This document shows, piece by piece, positions 1 through 7,148 of a stretch of DNA of 16,503 bases. Numbering within the stretch: the stretch's first letter is position 1; each line of letters opens with the position of its first letter. A program made the translations under genes and the position numbers. Source of the stretch: Candidatus Brockarchaeota archaeon (GTDB lineage Archaea > Thermoproteota > EX4484-205 > DTQO01); assembly GCA_017601265.1 (NCBI GenBank), contig JAFNJA010000024.1, positions 1 to 16,503 on the forward strand. The letters are read 5' to 3'. A model generated the notes under the pieces. That model saw only the letters and a program-made list of their open reading frames with translations, was not told where the DNA came from and ran no database searches.

Positions 1-653
1 TCAAGTTGTCGGAAGCGGGGGTGAATGACGTCGTCATTTCCGTTGACGCCTTTCATCAGGAACGCATTCCATTAGGCATCGTAAGGAAGGCCGCCGAGGA
101 ATGCCTGAACGTGGGCATCGAGTCGATATCGTGGAGCCCATGTTGGGTCGTTTCTGAAAAGCACGACAATCCGTGGAATAGGAAAACCAAGCTCATCCTA
201 GAGGAGCTAAAAGATATTCCGATAGCGATCGGTGGAAATGTAATGGAACCAGGCGGTCTAGCTTTGATCAATCTGAAGGAGTACCTTCCCGTGAAGGAAA
301 GAATTCCGAAGGGAAAATGCGGCGATATCCCTTACACGAATGCGCTCGATTCCGTCAAGGTGATAGGGATAGTGCCGGATGGCAGCGTGGGAGTTTGCGA
401 CGATTTCTACGTCGGAAATTCCTCCAAGATTGAGATAGTTGAGTTGTTGGAAAGCTACGACCCGTCCGAGGTACCCGAAATGAGGGCGATAATCGAGGAC
501 GGGATGGAAGGGCTCGCAAGATGGTCAAGGGCCCAAGGCGTTGAACCAGATCCGGAAGGGTATTACGACATTTGTCACATGTGTAAATCCATCAGAGAAG
601 CAGTGAGAATGCGTTATGGAAATGGCTTACGGGGTCCGCGTGATGTGGTTTAG
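1..653 (+). CDS. Radical SAM protein, C-terminal part (5' end outside window)
   Basis: The reading frame is open to the left edge (codons before base 6 are in frame), so the gene starts upstream and only about 216 residues are seen. The visible part begins in the late radical SAM barrel (GVNDVVISVDAFHQERIP) and runs into a C-terminal region with four widely spaced cysteines. Numbering from the TTG at base 6, these are Cys105 (KCGD), Cys131 (VCDDF), and Cys190 and Cys193 (CHMC). This layout is typical of a Twitch/SPASM-like auxiliary Fe-S cluster. The CX3CX2C motif that binds SAM must lie upstream and cannot be checked. Substrate is unknown. A URO-D family gene follows 37 bases downstream on the same strand, so the two may be co-transcribed. 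The family call is fairly secure; the specific reaction is not. Confidence 0.82.
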   Translation, partial: KLSEAGVNDVVISVDAFHQERIPLGIVRKAAEECLNVGIESISWSPCWVVSEKHDNPWNRKTKLILEELKDIPIAIGGNVMEPGGLALINLKEYLPVKERIPKGKCGDIPYTNALDSVKVIGIVPDGSVGVCDDFYVGNSSKIEIVELLESYDPSEVPEMRAIIEDGMEGLARWSRAQGVEPDPEGYYDICHMCKSIREAVRMRYGNGLRGPRDVV

Positions 654-690
654 ACACGATACGGTAGATCGAGCCAACGAGGCGACTTGA

Positions 691-1785
691 ATGAAGGAGG
701 TGTTCAAGAAGCTCGTGGATGAGGCGGATCTCCTCAACCGCGTATACAAGGAAAGGATCGAGGATTCCAGGAGGCTTTTGGAGTCCGCGATGCGGTTCGA
801 GGAAACCGAGAGGGTCCCCGTCCAAGTCTGGGTCGAAGGGATGTCGGGCTGGTACCTGCGGGGAAGGTACGGACTCAGCATGTCGGAGTATTTCAGGAAC
901 GTCGAGCTCCAAGCCATCTACCAGCTGAAGGAGAGGATCGACGCCTTCAAGGAGGTAGGTGACGACAGGCTTGAGATAAGCACGAGAGTGGGGGTGGAGG
1001 GCGGCGTAGTTTCCCACCCGTCCGTCCTGGGTTGCAGGATAGTCTATCCGGAGGAGGATTGGCCTTGGGTTGATCTGCGGTACCACCCGCTAGACACGGC
1101 GGAGAAGGTGGACGACTTCCAGGTACCGGAGATAGCCGAATCTGGGATCATGCCCGACATCGTCGAGAGGTACGAGGCGATGAGGAAGCTCGTCGGAAAC
1201 TTGGCGGAAGTGACGGTCAATCCCGGTAACGGCTTGCCCGAGAGGCCGCTCCAGATGGCCGTCTACGCCAGGGGGTACGCCAACCTCGTGAGGGACATGC
1301 GCGCAGACCCGAAGCTTGCCCACAAGCTTCTGAGGAAGATGGTCGATGTGGGGGAGGCGATACACAATTTCTACGAGGAGCTGCTCGGGGCGGAGCCGCT
1401 CAAAGTTGGCGCGGTCGACCTTTACGACAACTTCCTGGGCCACTTCTCGCCCTCCCTAATCGAGGAGTTCGTCCTGCCTCACTACTTCGAGTGGGCCGAA
1501 AAATACGGGTGGAGGCACTGGACCGTGAGCAGCCAGTGCGTCCTCGACCCGTACGTGGGGATGATGACGAAGGTCCCGACGAAGTGCATAACCTACCTCA
1601 CTAGCTCCTCAAACCTGAACCTCTTCAAGGAGACCTTCGCGCCCAGGCGCGCGTGGATAAAGGTGGCCTACGAATCGAGCCCGATGCTCAACGGCACGCC
1701 CAAGAGTATAGAGGAGGAGTGCGAACGCATAATTAGCGTGATGTCGGCCGGAGGACTCCGGAGAGGAACATCAAAGCGCTCGTAA
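691..1785 (+). CDS. Uroporphyrinogen decarboxylase (URO-D) superfamily protein, frameshifted near C-terminus
   Basis: The open frame encodes 364 residues with the layout of the URO-D/corrinoid-methyltransferase TIM-barrel superfamily: an N-terminal helical segment, a middle with NPGNGLPERPLQMAVY and YANLVRDM, and a later barrel strand with RHWTVSSQC (near residues 275-283) where methyltransferase members carry metal-binding His/Cys. True haem-pathway HemE is unlikely because the classic N-terminal HemE motifs are not evident; a methyl-transfer or decarboxylase-like role is possible. The last residues of this frame (GLRRGTSKRS) do not look like the family, while the next frame supplies the expected ending up to base 1820 (separate entry). 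The intact ancestor was therefore probably about 376 residues. The ATG at 691 follows the radical SAM gene by 37 bases, which suggests a two-gene transcript. Confidence 0.85.
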   Translation: MKEVFKKLVDEADLLNRVYKERIEDSRRLLESAMRFEETERVPVQVWVEGMSGWYLRGRYGLSMSEYFRNVELQAIYQLKERIDAFKEVGDDRLEISTRVGVEGGVVSHPSVLGCRIVYPEEDWPWVDLRYHPLDTAEKVDDFQVPEIAESGIMPDIVERYEAMRKLVGNLAEVTVNPGNGLPERPLQMAVYARGYANLVRDMRADPKLAHKLLRKMVDVGEAIHNFYEELLGAEPLKVGAVDLYDNFLGHFSPSLIEEFVLPHYFEWAEKYGWRHWTVSSQCVLDPYVGMMTKVPTKCITYLTSSSNLNLFKETFAPRRAWIKVAYESSPMLNGTPKSIEEECERIISVMSAGGLRRGTSKRS

Positions 1786-1820
1786 GCGCCGCTAAACGGT
1801 TTAAGGGAGGGAAACTCTGA
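1755..1820 (+). other. Displaced C-terminus of the URO-D family gene (other frame)
   Basis: Read in the frame starting at base 1755, this stretch gives TPERNIKALVSAAKRFKGGK and ends at a TGA at 1818-1820. That matches the usual end of URO-D/methyltransferase proteins, where a Thr-Pro-x-x-Asn-Ile/Val-x-Ala-Leu/Met-Val helix closes the barrel. The upstream gene reaches MSAGG in a different frame at bases 1741-1755. Adding one base next to the G-rich run at 1750-1754 would join the two into one natural ending. Either the gene carries a one-base deletion or the assembly does. Confidence 0.75.
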
Positions 1821-1882
1821 TCGGCCTCCTTCCCCTCGAGGAGCTTAAGATCCCCATCTTTACAAGAAATCGTAATGAGCGT

Positions 1883-2728
1883 TCAGGCAAATTTCCGCAT
1901 AAGCTTCTCCGCAAATTCCTTGTCTTCGAACGCCCTGATCCTCTTCACCGTAGTATCGTAGGCGTCTATGATCTCCTCTTCCAACGTTCTGGCATAATCT
2001 GCTCTGGGGTCCACCTCGTCCAGCATCCGAATCAAGGTCTGCCTCTCCTCCTTTGGCATCGTTCTGCTGTCAGTCATGGCGGCCGACCTGGCGTAGATTC
2101 CCTCGCTCAGAAGGTATCTTAAGGCCTTGAAAGGAAGCTCGTAGTACTCCCCCTCTGCGCCTGTCCTTTTTGTGAAGCTTTCCGGCGTTGCGGCCTTGAA
2201 GGAAACCCTCACGTAGAGCTTTTCCCTGAAATCGGCAAGTTTTCTGACGTAATCCCTGTCGTCTCCCAATATTATGCCGTTAGTTTCAAGGATGAATAGA
2301 GGGTATCTAGATTCCGAGACGAATTTCAAGACTCTGAGGAGGTGCTCCTTCCCTATCGTCGGCTCGCATCCGGATAGGCGGAGCTTGTCCACCCTTGGAA
2401 TGGCCCTCCTCCAGTAATCGGAATGGGCTATCCCCTCCTCGGCGGCCTTGAAGAGCATCTGGGCAACTTCCGCTGGTGAGTGGAACGTTCCAAACTTTTC
2501 TGGAAAGTCCCTTGACCAGTTCGACCAGCAATAGACGCACCTCAAGCAGCATCCGGCCGCGTACCCGGTCGCAATCCCCCTGTAGACTGGAACTGAGTAG
2601 AAATCGGTGTACTTCCTCTCCTGCCCTAGATCTCCCAGCCTAGTTACGATCTTTTCGGTCTCCTCCGCCAGTTCCAAAGGGTTGAAGGGCTTGGAATCCT
2701 TGGTTAGAAACCTTTGGTATTCGAGCAT
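1883..2728 (-). CDS. Radical SAM domain protein
   Basis: The 281-residue protein carries a canonical CX3CX2C motif, GCCLRCVYCW with Cys60, Cys64 and Cys67, which ligates the [4Fe-4S] cluster that cleaves S-adenosylmethionine. It also has an SGCEPTIGKEHL segment (about 119-130), equivalent to the GGEP SAM-binding strand, followed by LETNG and VSFKAATPESF strands of the barrel. No C-terminal auxiliary cysteine cluster is present, so it is a minimal radical SAM enzyme; a glycyl-radical-activase-like or other role cannot be told from sequence. The ATG at 2728 is preferred over the TTG one codon earlier because GGAG (2734-2737) sits five bases before it. A TATA-like box at 2761-2769 places the transcript start near 2739. 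It converges with the URO-D gene. Confidence 0.9.
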   Translation of the reverse strand: MLEYQRFLTKDSKPFNPLELAEETEKIVTRLGDLGQERKYTDFYSVPVYRGIATGYAAGCCLRCVYCWSNWSRDFPEKFGTFHSPAEVAQMLFKAAEEGIAHSDYWRRAIPRVDKLRLSGCEPTIGKEHLLRVLKFVSESRYPLFILETNGIILGDDRDYVRKLADFREKLYVRVSFKAATPESFTKRTGAEGEYYELPFKALRYLLSEGIYARSAAMTDSRTMPKEERQTLIRMLDEVDPRADYARTLEEEIIDAYDTTVKRIRAFEDKEFAEKLMRKFA

Positions 2729-2733
2729 CAAAT

Positions 2734-2769
2734 CTCCGCTATTCGACCTGGCCGAAGTGAAATTAAAAC
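2734..2769 (-). promoter_or_regulatory. Promoter and ribosome binding site of the radical SAM gene
   Basis: On the minus strand a TATA-like GTTTTAATT lies at 2769-2761, which puts the expected start about 26 bases on, near 2739. GGAG at 2737-2734 then precedes the ATG by five bases. The spacing of the three elements agrees. Confidence 0.5.
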
Positions 2770-2991
2770 GTTAAGCAAGATGTTTTAGGCCAAACGGCTG
2801 AAACCCAAGTTCGATCGAATAAGGAAAAATCCCTGCCGTGCAGCAAACTCTCCGATCCAAGACAAGATGGTGAGCGCATTAAGTGAGTTTAATTTTTGGC
2901 GTTTTTGCTTTCGGAGGCAAGTAAATAAAGGCGTATCCTCTTTGGCAATTGGTGCTATTTATCCAGTTGTGCCGCAGCTGAGTTCGCAACA

Positions 2992-2999
2992 CCTTTAAG
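2992..2999 (+). promoter_or_regulatory. TATA-like box of the small PepSY-like gene
   Basis: CCTTTAAG centred near 2996 predicts a transcript start around 3022. That lies downstream of the GTG at 3013 and upstream of the ATG at 3040, and so favours the ATG as the start codon. Confidence 0.45.
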
Positions 3000-3039
3000 G
3001 TAGATATGTTGAGTGTCAAATAGCATCTGGGAAGATGCC

Positions 3040-3351
3040 ATGGACAAGGACGAAGCGATAGAGGTCAGCAAGAGGTCTCGAGAGGTAAGACGCCTTTTGG
3101 ATAGACATCCGGAGGCCGCGGCGACCTATGCGCGCGAGCTTTCGCCCGAGGATGTCCAGCGGATCATGAGAGAGCATCCCGATTATCTTCCCACAATGGA
3201 GCCGAAAGCGTTGTGGAGCGTCCACTGGAGCCTTCCTGGGGTTGGGGTGCCCGAAAGACCCATGGTTTTGGTTTACTTGGACGCGGGCACCGGGGAAATA
3301 GTTGGGGTAAAGACTAGATGGCTAGAAAAAAATGGTAAGGGCATTGTCTGA
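3040..3351 (+). CDS. Small hypothetical protein with PepSY-like C-terminus
   Basis: The protein has about 103 residues from the ATG at 3040. A GTG at 3013 would add nine residues but lies before the transcript start predicted from the TATA-like box near 2996. The first half is charged and helical (MDKDEAIEVSKRSREVRRLL, then SPEDVQRIMREHPDY). The end reads PMVLVYLDAGTGEIVGVKT, which resembles the beta-hairpin of PepSY domains (a V-x-V-D-x-x-T-G-E-V pattern). PepSY modules are often protease inhibitors or accompany peptidases, and a large secreted protease is encoded convergently 56 bases away. There is no signal peptide, so a direct link to that exported enzyme is doubtful. The fold assignment is tentative. 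Confidence 0.6.
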   Translation: MDKDEAIEVSKRSREVRRLLDRHPEAAATYARELSPEDVQRIMREHPDYLPTMEPKALWSVHWSLPGVGVPERPMVLVYLDAGTGEIVGVKTRWLEKNGKGIV

Positions 3352-3407
3352 GCCTTTCGCCGAAGTTTTCATATCGTTTAGGTTTACCTGGAATCGAACC
3401 TGCTCGA

Positions 3408-5564
3408 TTAAGGGCCCTCTATCGTCTCGGTTCTCTCTCCTACGAGGGTGTACTCCTGGCCATCCTTCACAACTTTGTCGATCGTGAAGGTTACGCGGCC
3501 CTGGCCTCCGATCAAAATCCACTGCGTCCTGAAGCTCACCTTGCCGCTGCTGCTCGTGGTGCCCGAGACGGTTCCTTGGTAATCGCCGCTCCAATGGCCT
3601 TCAACGGCCGCCCCTTTTATTGGGTTCCTGCCGTCCGATGTTACCGTGACGGTTGCCGTAACCCTCCACATTAGCTTCAGGAGCGACCTCTTGGACATGT
3701 CTATGCCCACGTAGGCGGCCTGAGTGTCTGGTTTCTTCAGAACTGTAACGGTAGTGCTGCCCGAGATGTCTCCATCATTAGTTGACGTTGCGTGTACCGT
3801 GATCTCGTATTGGCCTTCATTTGTGGCCAAGACGTTCCACTTTGCCGTTGCCGTCGAGCCTCCAGCCAAGTTTCCAACGTACTTATCCGGGGTTTCGCCA
3901 GAAACCAAAGACAAACCCTTAGCATCGAAGCTGATGCTGGCTGAAACTCCGGTTGCAGTTGCGTCGCCGCCATTCTTGATGATCGCCTTCAGCTCGAACT
4001 CGTTGCCCTCGTAGATCGTAGATGGCGAGTAGCCAATTTCAGCTATCTCTATGCTCGGAGGCTTCAGAACCTTCACGCTCGCGCTTCCCTCGCCTCCCAA
4101 TCCGCCGGTCGAATCGACCGCGCTTACAACGACCGCGTAGGAGCCAGCGCTATCAGCCTCGACCTGCCACGATGCAGACCCTGAAGATCCGGAAGCTAGA
4201 TCGCCTATGTCTTTCGTCTCCCCGCCAGAGTACAAGCTCAAGCCAGCGGGCAGGGCGATAGTCGCCTTTACTCCAGTTGCGGCCACATCGGCATTGTTCT
4301 TGATAGTCGCCACCACCTCGAATATTTCGTTCAAATCGACCTCCGATGGGACATCGACATTGACAGACAAGCCTCCCGAAACGTACTGGTAGGCAGCGTA
4401 CACGTCTACAAGTCCAGCGCCCTGGGTGTTTTCGCCGTAGCCCAAGTCGATCGCAGTGCTCATGAGCGCGCGCTTGACTTCAGCCGGAGTCAGGTCGGGC
4501 CTTGCGCTAAGCAGCAGCGCGGCAGCTCCGGAGACGTGCGGGGTGGCCATGCTCGTACCGCTCATCCCGACGTAGCTGTTGGTTTTATACTTGCAGGACA
4601 TTATGTTGACGCCCGGCGCGACCACGTCCGGCTTCACCCTCCCATCCGCCGTGGGCCCCCTGCCGCTCCATTCCGAAACAGTGTCATCGCCTGTTGACGC
4701 GGTTCCCCTATCGTCCGCGGCGCCAACGGTTATCGCCTCCTTCGCGTTTCCGGGGCACGTTATAGTATTGGGATCGGGCCCGGAATTTCCGGCGGCAACG
4801 GCGACCACGACGCCCCTACCGACGGCGTTGTCGACAGCCGTGCAGAGTGCGCAACTACCGTCGCACGGCCCTTCGGCGCCGATGCTCAAGCTGATCACGT
4901 CCGCGCCCATGTCGACCGACCACTCGATGGCGGCTATTACGTCGGACAAATAACCGGATCCGAATCTATCGAGGCACTTGGCGTTTATCAACGACGCGCC
5001 GGGAGCGACGCCCTTGTACTTTCCGCCCGAAGAGGCGCCCGTCCCGGCAGCTATGCCGGCGACGTGCGTTCCGTGCCCGTTGTTGTCTTCCGTTCCTTCC
5101 ATAATGCCCCAGATAGACGAGAGGAACTTGTTTTCAGCCACAACCTTGCCCTTGAGATCCGGGTGGTTCTTGTCTATCCCCGTGTCGCAGATCGCTATCT
5201 TTATTCCCGATCCATCGTATCCCTCGCCCCAAACGCTTTTGGCGCCGATCGTCGGAACGCTAACGTCAAGCAACGCATGGACCTCCCTGTCCAAGGAGAT
5301 CCGCTTGACCCAGGGCTTCTCCCTCAGCTTTTCTATTAAGCTCTCAGGGAGGCTGACGGCTATGGCTTCGATGAGCTTGTACCTGTACCTCACTTTTCCC
5401 CCCAATTTCTCGACGGAATCCACGTGCTCGCTGGTAGGCTTTCCAACCGTATCCACGATGACACGGACTAAATCGTTTTGCGCCTGAACGAAGGAGCTTA
5501 TGGGTGCCAGCAGACCTAAGAGTATGAGCGAGACTAGGGCTATCGAGACGATCTTTCTTAGCAA
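3408..5564 (-). CDS. Secreted subtilisin-like (S8) serine protease with CARDB-like repeats
   Basis: A 718-residue pre-pro-protease. Residues 1-28 are a Sec signal peptide (basic start, hydrophobic core, VQA/Q cleavage). An I9-type propeptide spans about 32-98 and an S8 catalytic domain about 110-395. The triad is complete: Asp127 in CDTGID, His164 in NGHGTHVAG and Ser338 in GTSMATPHVSG, with oxyanion Asn260 in AAGN. Two related beta domains of CARDB/NEW-like type follow (about 398-500 and 503-609), then a further beta-rich domain (about 617-718). No C-terminal anchor or sorting tail is visible, so the enzyme is probably released or held by its beta domains. The catalytic domain has cysteines at 126, 197, 234, 238, 241, 270 and 324, an unusual number. 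The TTG start is supported by GGAGGAG at 5578-5572 and a TATA-like box at 5610-5602. Probable role: extracellular protein degradation for nutrition. Confidence 0.95.
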   Translation of the reverse strand: MLRKIVSIALVSLILLGLLAPISSFVQAQNDLVRVIVDTVGKPTSEHVDSVEKLGGKVRYRYKLIEAIAVSLPESLIEKLREKPWVKRISLDREVHALLDVSVPTIGAKSVWGEGYDGSGIKIAICDTGIDKNHPDLKGKVVAENKFLSSIWGIMEGTEDNNGHGTHVAGIAAGTGASSGGKYKGVAPGASLINAKCLDRFGSGYLSDVIAAIEWSVDMGADVISLSIGAEGPCDGSCALCTAVDNAVGRGVVVAVAAGNSGPDPNTITCPGNAKEAITVGAADDRGTASTGDDTVSEWSGRGPTADGRVKPDVVAPGVNIMSCKYKTNSYVGMSGTSMATPHVSGAAALLLSARPDLTPAEVKRALMSTAIDLGYGENTQGAGLVDVYAAYQYVSGGLSVNVDVPSEVDLNEIFEVVATIKNNADVAATGVKATIALPAGLSLYSGGETKDIGDLASGSSGSASWQVEADSAGSYAVVVSAVDSTGGLGGEGSASVKVLKPPSIEIAEIGYSPSTIYEGNEFELKAIIKNGGDATATGVSASISFDAKGLSLVSGETPDKYVGNLAGGSTATAKWNVLATNEGQYEITVHATSTNDGDISGSTTVTVLKKPDTQAAYVGIDMSKRSLLKLMWRVTATVTVTSDGRNPIKGAAVEGHWSGDYQGTVSGTTSSSGKVSFRTQWILIGGQGRVTFTIDKVVKDGQEYTLVGERTETIEGP

Positions 5565-5571
5565 CTTCGCG

Positions 5572-5610
5572 CTCCTCCTACCGGAACGATTTCAACTCCG
5601 CAATATAATA
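5572..5610 (-). promoter_or_regulatory. Promoter and strong ribosome binding site of the protease gene
   Basis: On the minus strand the TATA-like TATTATATT (5610-5602) predicts a start near 5580. GGAGGAG (5578-5572) then leads to the TTG at 5564. This is one of the clearest Shine-Dalgarno sequences in the window and decides the TTG start. Confidence 0.6.
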
Positions 5611-5778
5611 CTTACCAATGAAAGGCGGCTTAGGCGCAGGGCGCCGCCTTGGATTTGAGGCCTTTGAGGGTAATTGCTGGATTAATTGGGGATCGATGCC
5701 CCTACCGTACGTCTTATACAAGACGCCCGTCGATACCATCGCACGCGCGTTTGTGATGAGCTCGATCATCGCGATCAT
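5578..5778 (-). CDS. Possible small protein upstream of the protease
   Basis: A 66-codon frame begins ATG ATC GCG ATG, giving MIAMIELITNARAMVSTGV and then a Pro/Arg-rich end. Its TAG stop overlaps the protease Shine-Dalgarno sequence, the arrangement expected of an upstream operon member. A TATA-like CTTAAATA on the minus strand near 5843-5836 could serve it. Against it, the protease has its own promoter inside this frame, no ribosome binding site precedes the ATG, and I recognise no family. Codons in the first two thirds look coding-like; the last third probably is not. Confidence 0.25.
   Translation of the reverse strand: MIAMIELITNARAMVSTGVLYKTYGRGIDPQLIQQLPSKASNPRRRPAPKPPFIGKYYIAELKSFR
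5622..5650. repeat. Perfect 8-bp inverted repeat (hairpin) in the protease upstream region
   Basis: AAGGCGGC (5622-5629) and GCCGCCTT (5643-5650) are perfect complements with a 13-base loop, just upstream of the protease TATA-like box. It could be an operator or a terminator for something transcribed from the left; there is no T-run to favour a terminator. A second short hairpin, CGTCTT-ATAC-AAGACG, lies at 5710-5725. Confidence 0.35.
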
Positions 5779-5835
5779 TAGGGATGGATGTCGATTTCGG
5801 TTTCGTTTCCGGTGAAGCGTAAGAACATGCAGCGA

Positions 5836-5843
5836 GTATTTAA
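5836..5843 (+). promoter_or_regulatory. TATA-like box of the sugar kinase gene
   Basis: GTATTTAA within GCGAGTATTTAAGCC predicts a start near 5866. The leader would be about 56 bases to the ATG at 5922 and contains a GGAGGAG at 5901-5907. The motif is nearly symmetric and could also act leftward. Confidence 0.45.
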
Positions 5844-5921
5844 GCCACGATCAGGAGCAATGATTTAGGAAACGAAGGAGGCGGAGAGGGTCAGTCAGCG
5901 AGGAGGAGACGGCCGATAAGA

Positions 5922-6935
5922 ATGGAAAACCTAGCAGACCGAATTCTTATTAGGTGCTTCTTTTCGGAGAGAACAAGTACTTTGACGGACGTATTCAGTT
6001 TTGGTGAACCTATGGTAGAGTTCTGCGCTACCAACGTAGGAAAACTCGAGGACGTCCAGACGTTCAGGAGAGGGTGGGGAGGCGACACTTCAAACTTCGC
6101 TGTCGCCGTGGCCAGGCTTGGCGGAAGTTGCGGCTACGTCTGCAGGATAGGCGATGACGGGTTCGGAAAGTCCCTCTTGGAACTATGGCGAAGAGAGGGC
6201 GTCGATGCATCGCAGGTCGTGATCGAAAGGGGCGGCTACACGGCCGTCTATTTCATATCTCTGCTTCCGGACGGACAGCACGACTTCACGTATTTCCGGA
6301 AAGGATCGGCAGCCAGCCATTACTCGCCCTCGGACCTGGATGCCGAGTCCCTCATGAGGGCAAAGCTCTTCCACACGAGCGGAATAACTCTTGCGTTGAG
6401 TGAAAGCTGCAGGGAAGCGGCCCTTAAAGGCGCCGAAATCGTAAAAGGCTCGGGCGGCCTTTTCAGCTTCGACGTGAATTACAGGCCGAAACTCTGGCCG
6501 CAAGAAATAGCGAGGCCGCGCATCGAGGAGGCGGTCGCGAAGGCTGATCTGGTGTTCGCCAGCAGGGAGGATTTCGGCAACTTGTACGCGCGAGACGCCG
6601 GAGACGCGGTCGAGAGGATACGTTCGGTATATGAGCCCAAGCTGATCGTCATTAAGCTGGGCAGCGAGGGTTGCTTGGTTGTCGCTGGAGGGGAAAAAGT
6701 CCTTGTTCCAGGATTCAAGGTTGCCGCAGTAGACGCGACGGGCGCGGGCGACGCCTTCGATGGCGCGTTCGTCCTTGGGTTCTTGAAAGGATGGTCGCTG
6801 AAAAAGACGGCAACTTTCGCGAACGCGGTTGGGGCCCTATCGACGACAGGGTTGGGGGCGGTAGAGCCCATACCTGCGTTAAGGGAGGTTGAGGACTTTC
6901 TGAGATCCAAGGGAGTGGAGAGCTCCTATCCGTGA
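5922..6935 (+). CDS. PfkB family sugar kinase, probable 2-keto-3-deoxygluconate kinase
   Basis: A 337-residue ribokinase/PfkB-fold kinase. It has the N-terminal substrate-binding signature RGWGGDTSNFAVAVARLG (about 50-67), the middle strand FTYFRKGSAASHY (122-133), FDVNYRPKLWP (183-193) and the C-terminal PfkB signature VDATGAGDAFDGAF with catalytic Asp277. The YFRKGSAASH and NYRPKLW segments are characteristic of 2-keto-3-deoxygluconate (KDG) kinases, so the likely reaction is ATP-dependent phosphorylation of KDG at C6 in a branched or semi-phosphorylative Entner-Doudoroff route. Another ketose or sugar-acid substrate is possible. The first 21 or so residues precede the usual family start (DVFSFGEPMVEF). 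A TTG at 5982 would give a standard length, but ATG 5922 has the better ribosome binding site (GGAGGAG, 5901-5907, with long spacing). Confidence 0.92.
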   Translation: MENLADRILIRCFFSERTSTLTDVFSFGEPMVEFCATNVGKLEDVQTFRRGWGGDTSNFAVAVARLGGSCGYVCRIGDDGFGKSLLELWRREGVDASQVVIERGGYTAVYFISLLPDGQHDFTYFRKGSAASHYSPSDLDAESLMRAKLFHTSGITLALSESCREAALKGAEIVKGSGGLFSFDVNYRPKLWPQEIARPRIEEAVAKADLVFASREDFGNLYARDAGDAVERIRSVYEPKLIVIKLGSEGCLVVAGGEKVLVPGFKVAAVDATGAGDAFDGAFVLGFLKGWSLKKTATFANAVGALSTTGLGAVEPIPALREVEDFLRSKGVESSYP

Positions 6936-7121
6936 AAGACGGGCATACGTTTCTATGGGATATTTTCCATTAGGAAGTTCGAACGAACATTCCACGTCGA
7001 TCGTCCCATTAAGCTGGTGCTCGCGGATTATTATGCAAATCAGCTTCCACATCTTTCCAGCGGCATATTAGAAAACTCAAAATGAATCCGTTCAAGGTGA
7101 TTGGAACCTACTTTACTAAAG

Positions 7122-7129
7122 CTTTATAG
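7122..7129 (+). promoter_or_regulatory. TATA-like box of the Fe-S scaffold gene
   Basis: CTTTATAG centred near 7125 predicts a transcript start near 7151, almost exactly at the ATG codons at 7149 and 7155. The mRNA would be leaderless. Confidence 0.55.
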
Positions 7130-7148
7130 AGGCAAGCTGGTCATCATA

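Larger units (their letters stand above)
2729..3039. other. Intergenic region between divergent genes
   Basis: This stretch separates the divergent radical SAM gene and the small PepSY-like gene. It is A/T-rich in 2880-2965 (runs such as TTTAATTTTTGG and AAGTAAATAAAGG) and holds the two TATA-like boxes listed separately. I saw no convincing coding frame, tRNA or repeat in it. Confidence 0.5.

Noticed and set aside
3380..3401. tRNA T-arm-like sequence on the minus strand (AGGTTCGATTCC)
   Set aside because: No matching anticodon arm, D-arm or acceptor stem; upstream sequence is the protease coding region. At most a short hairpin (AGGTT/AACCT) between convergent genes.
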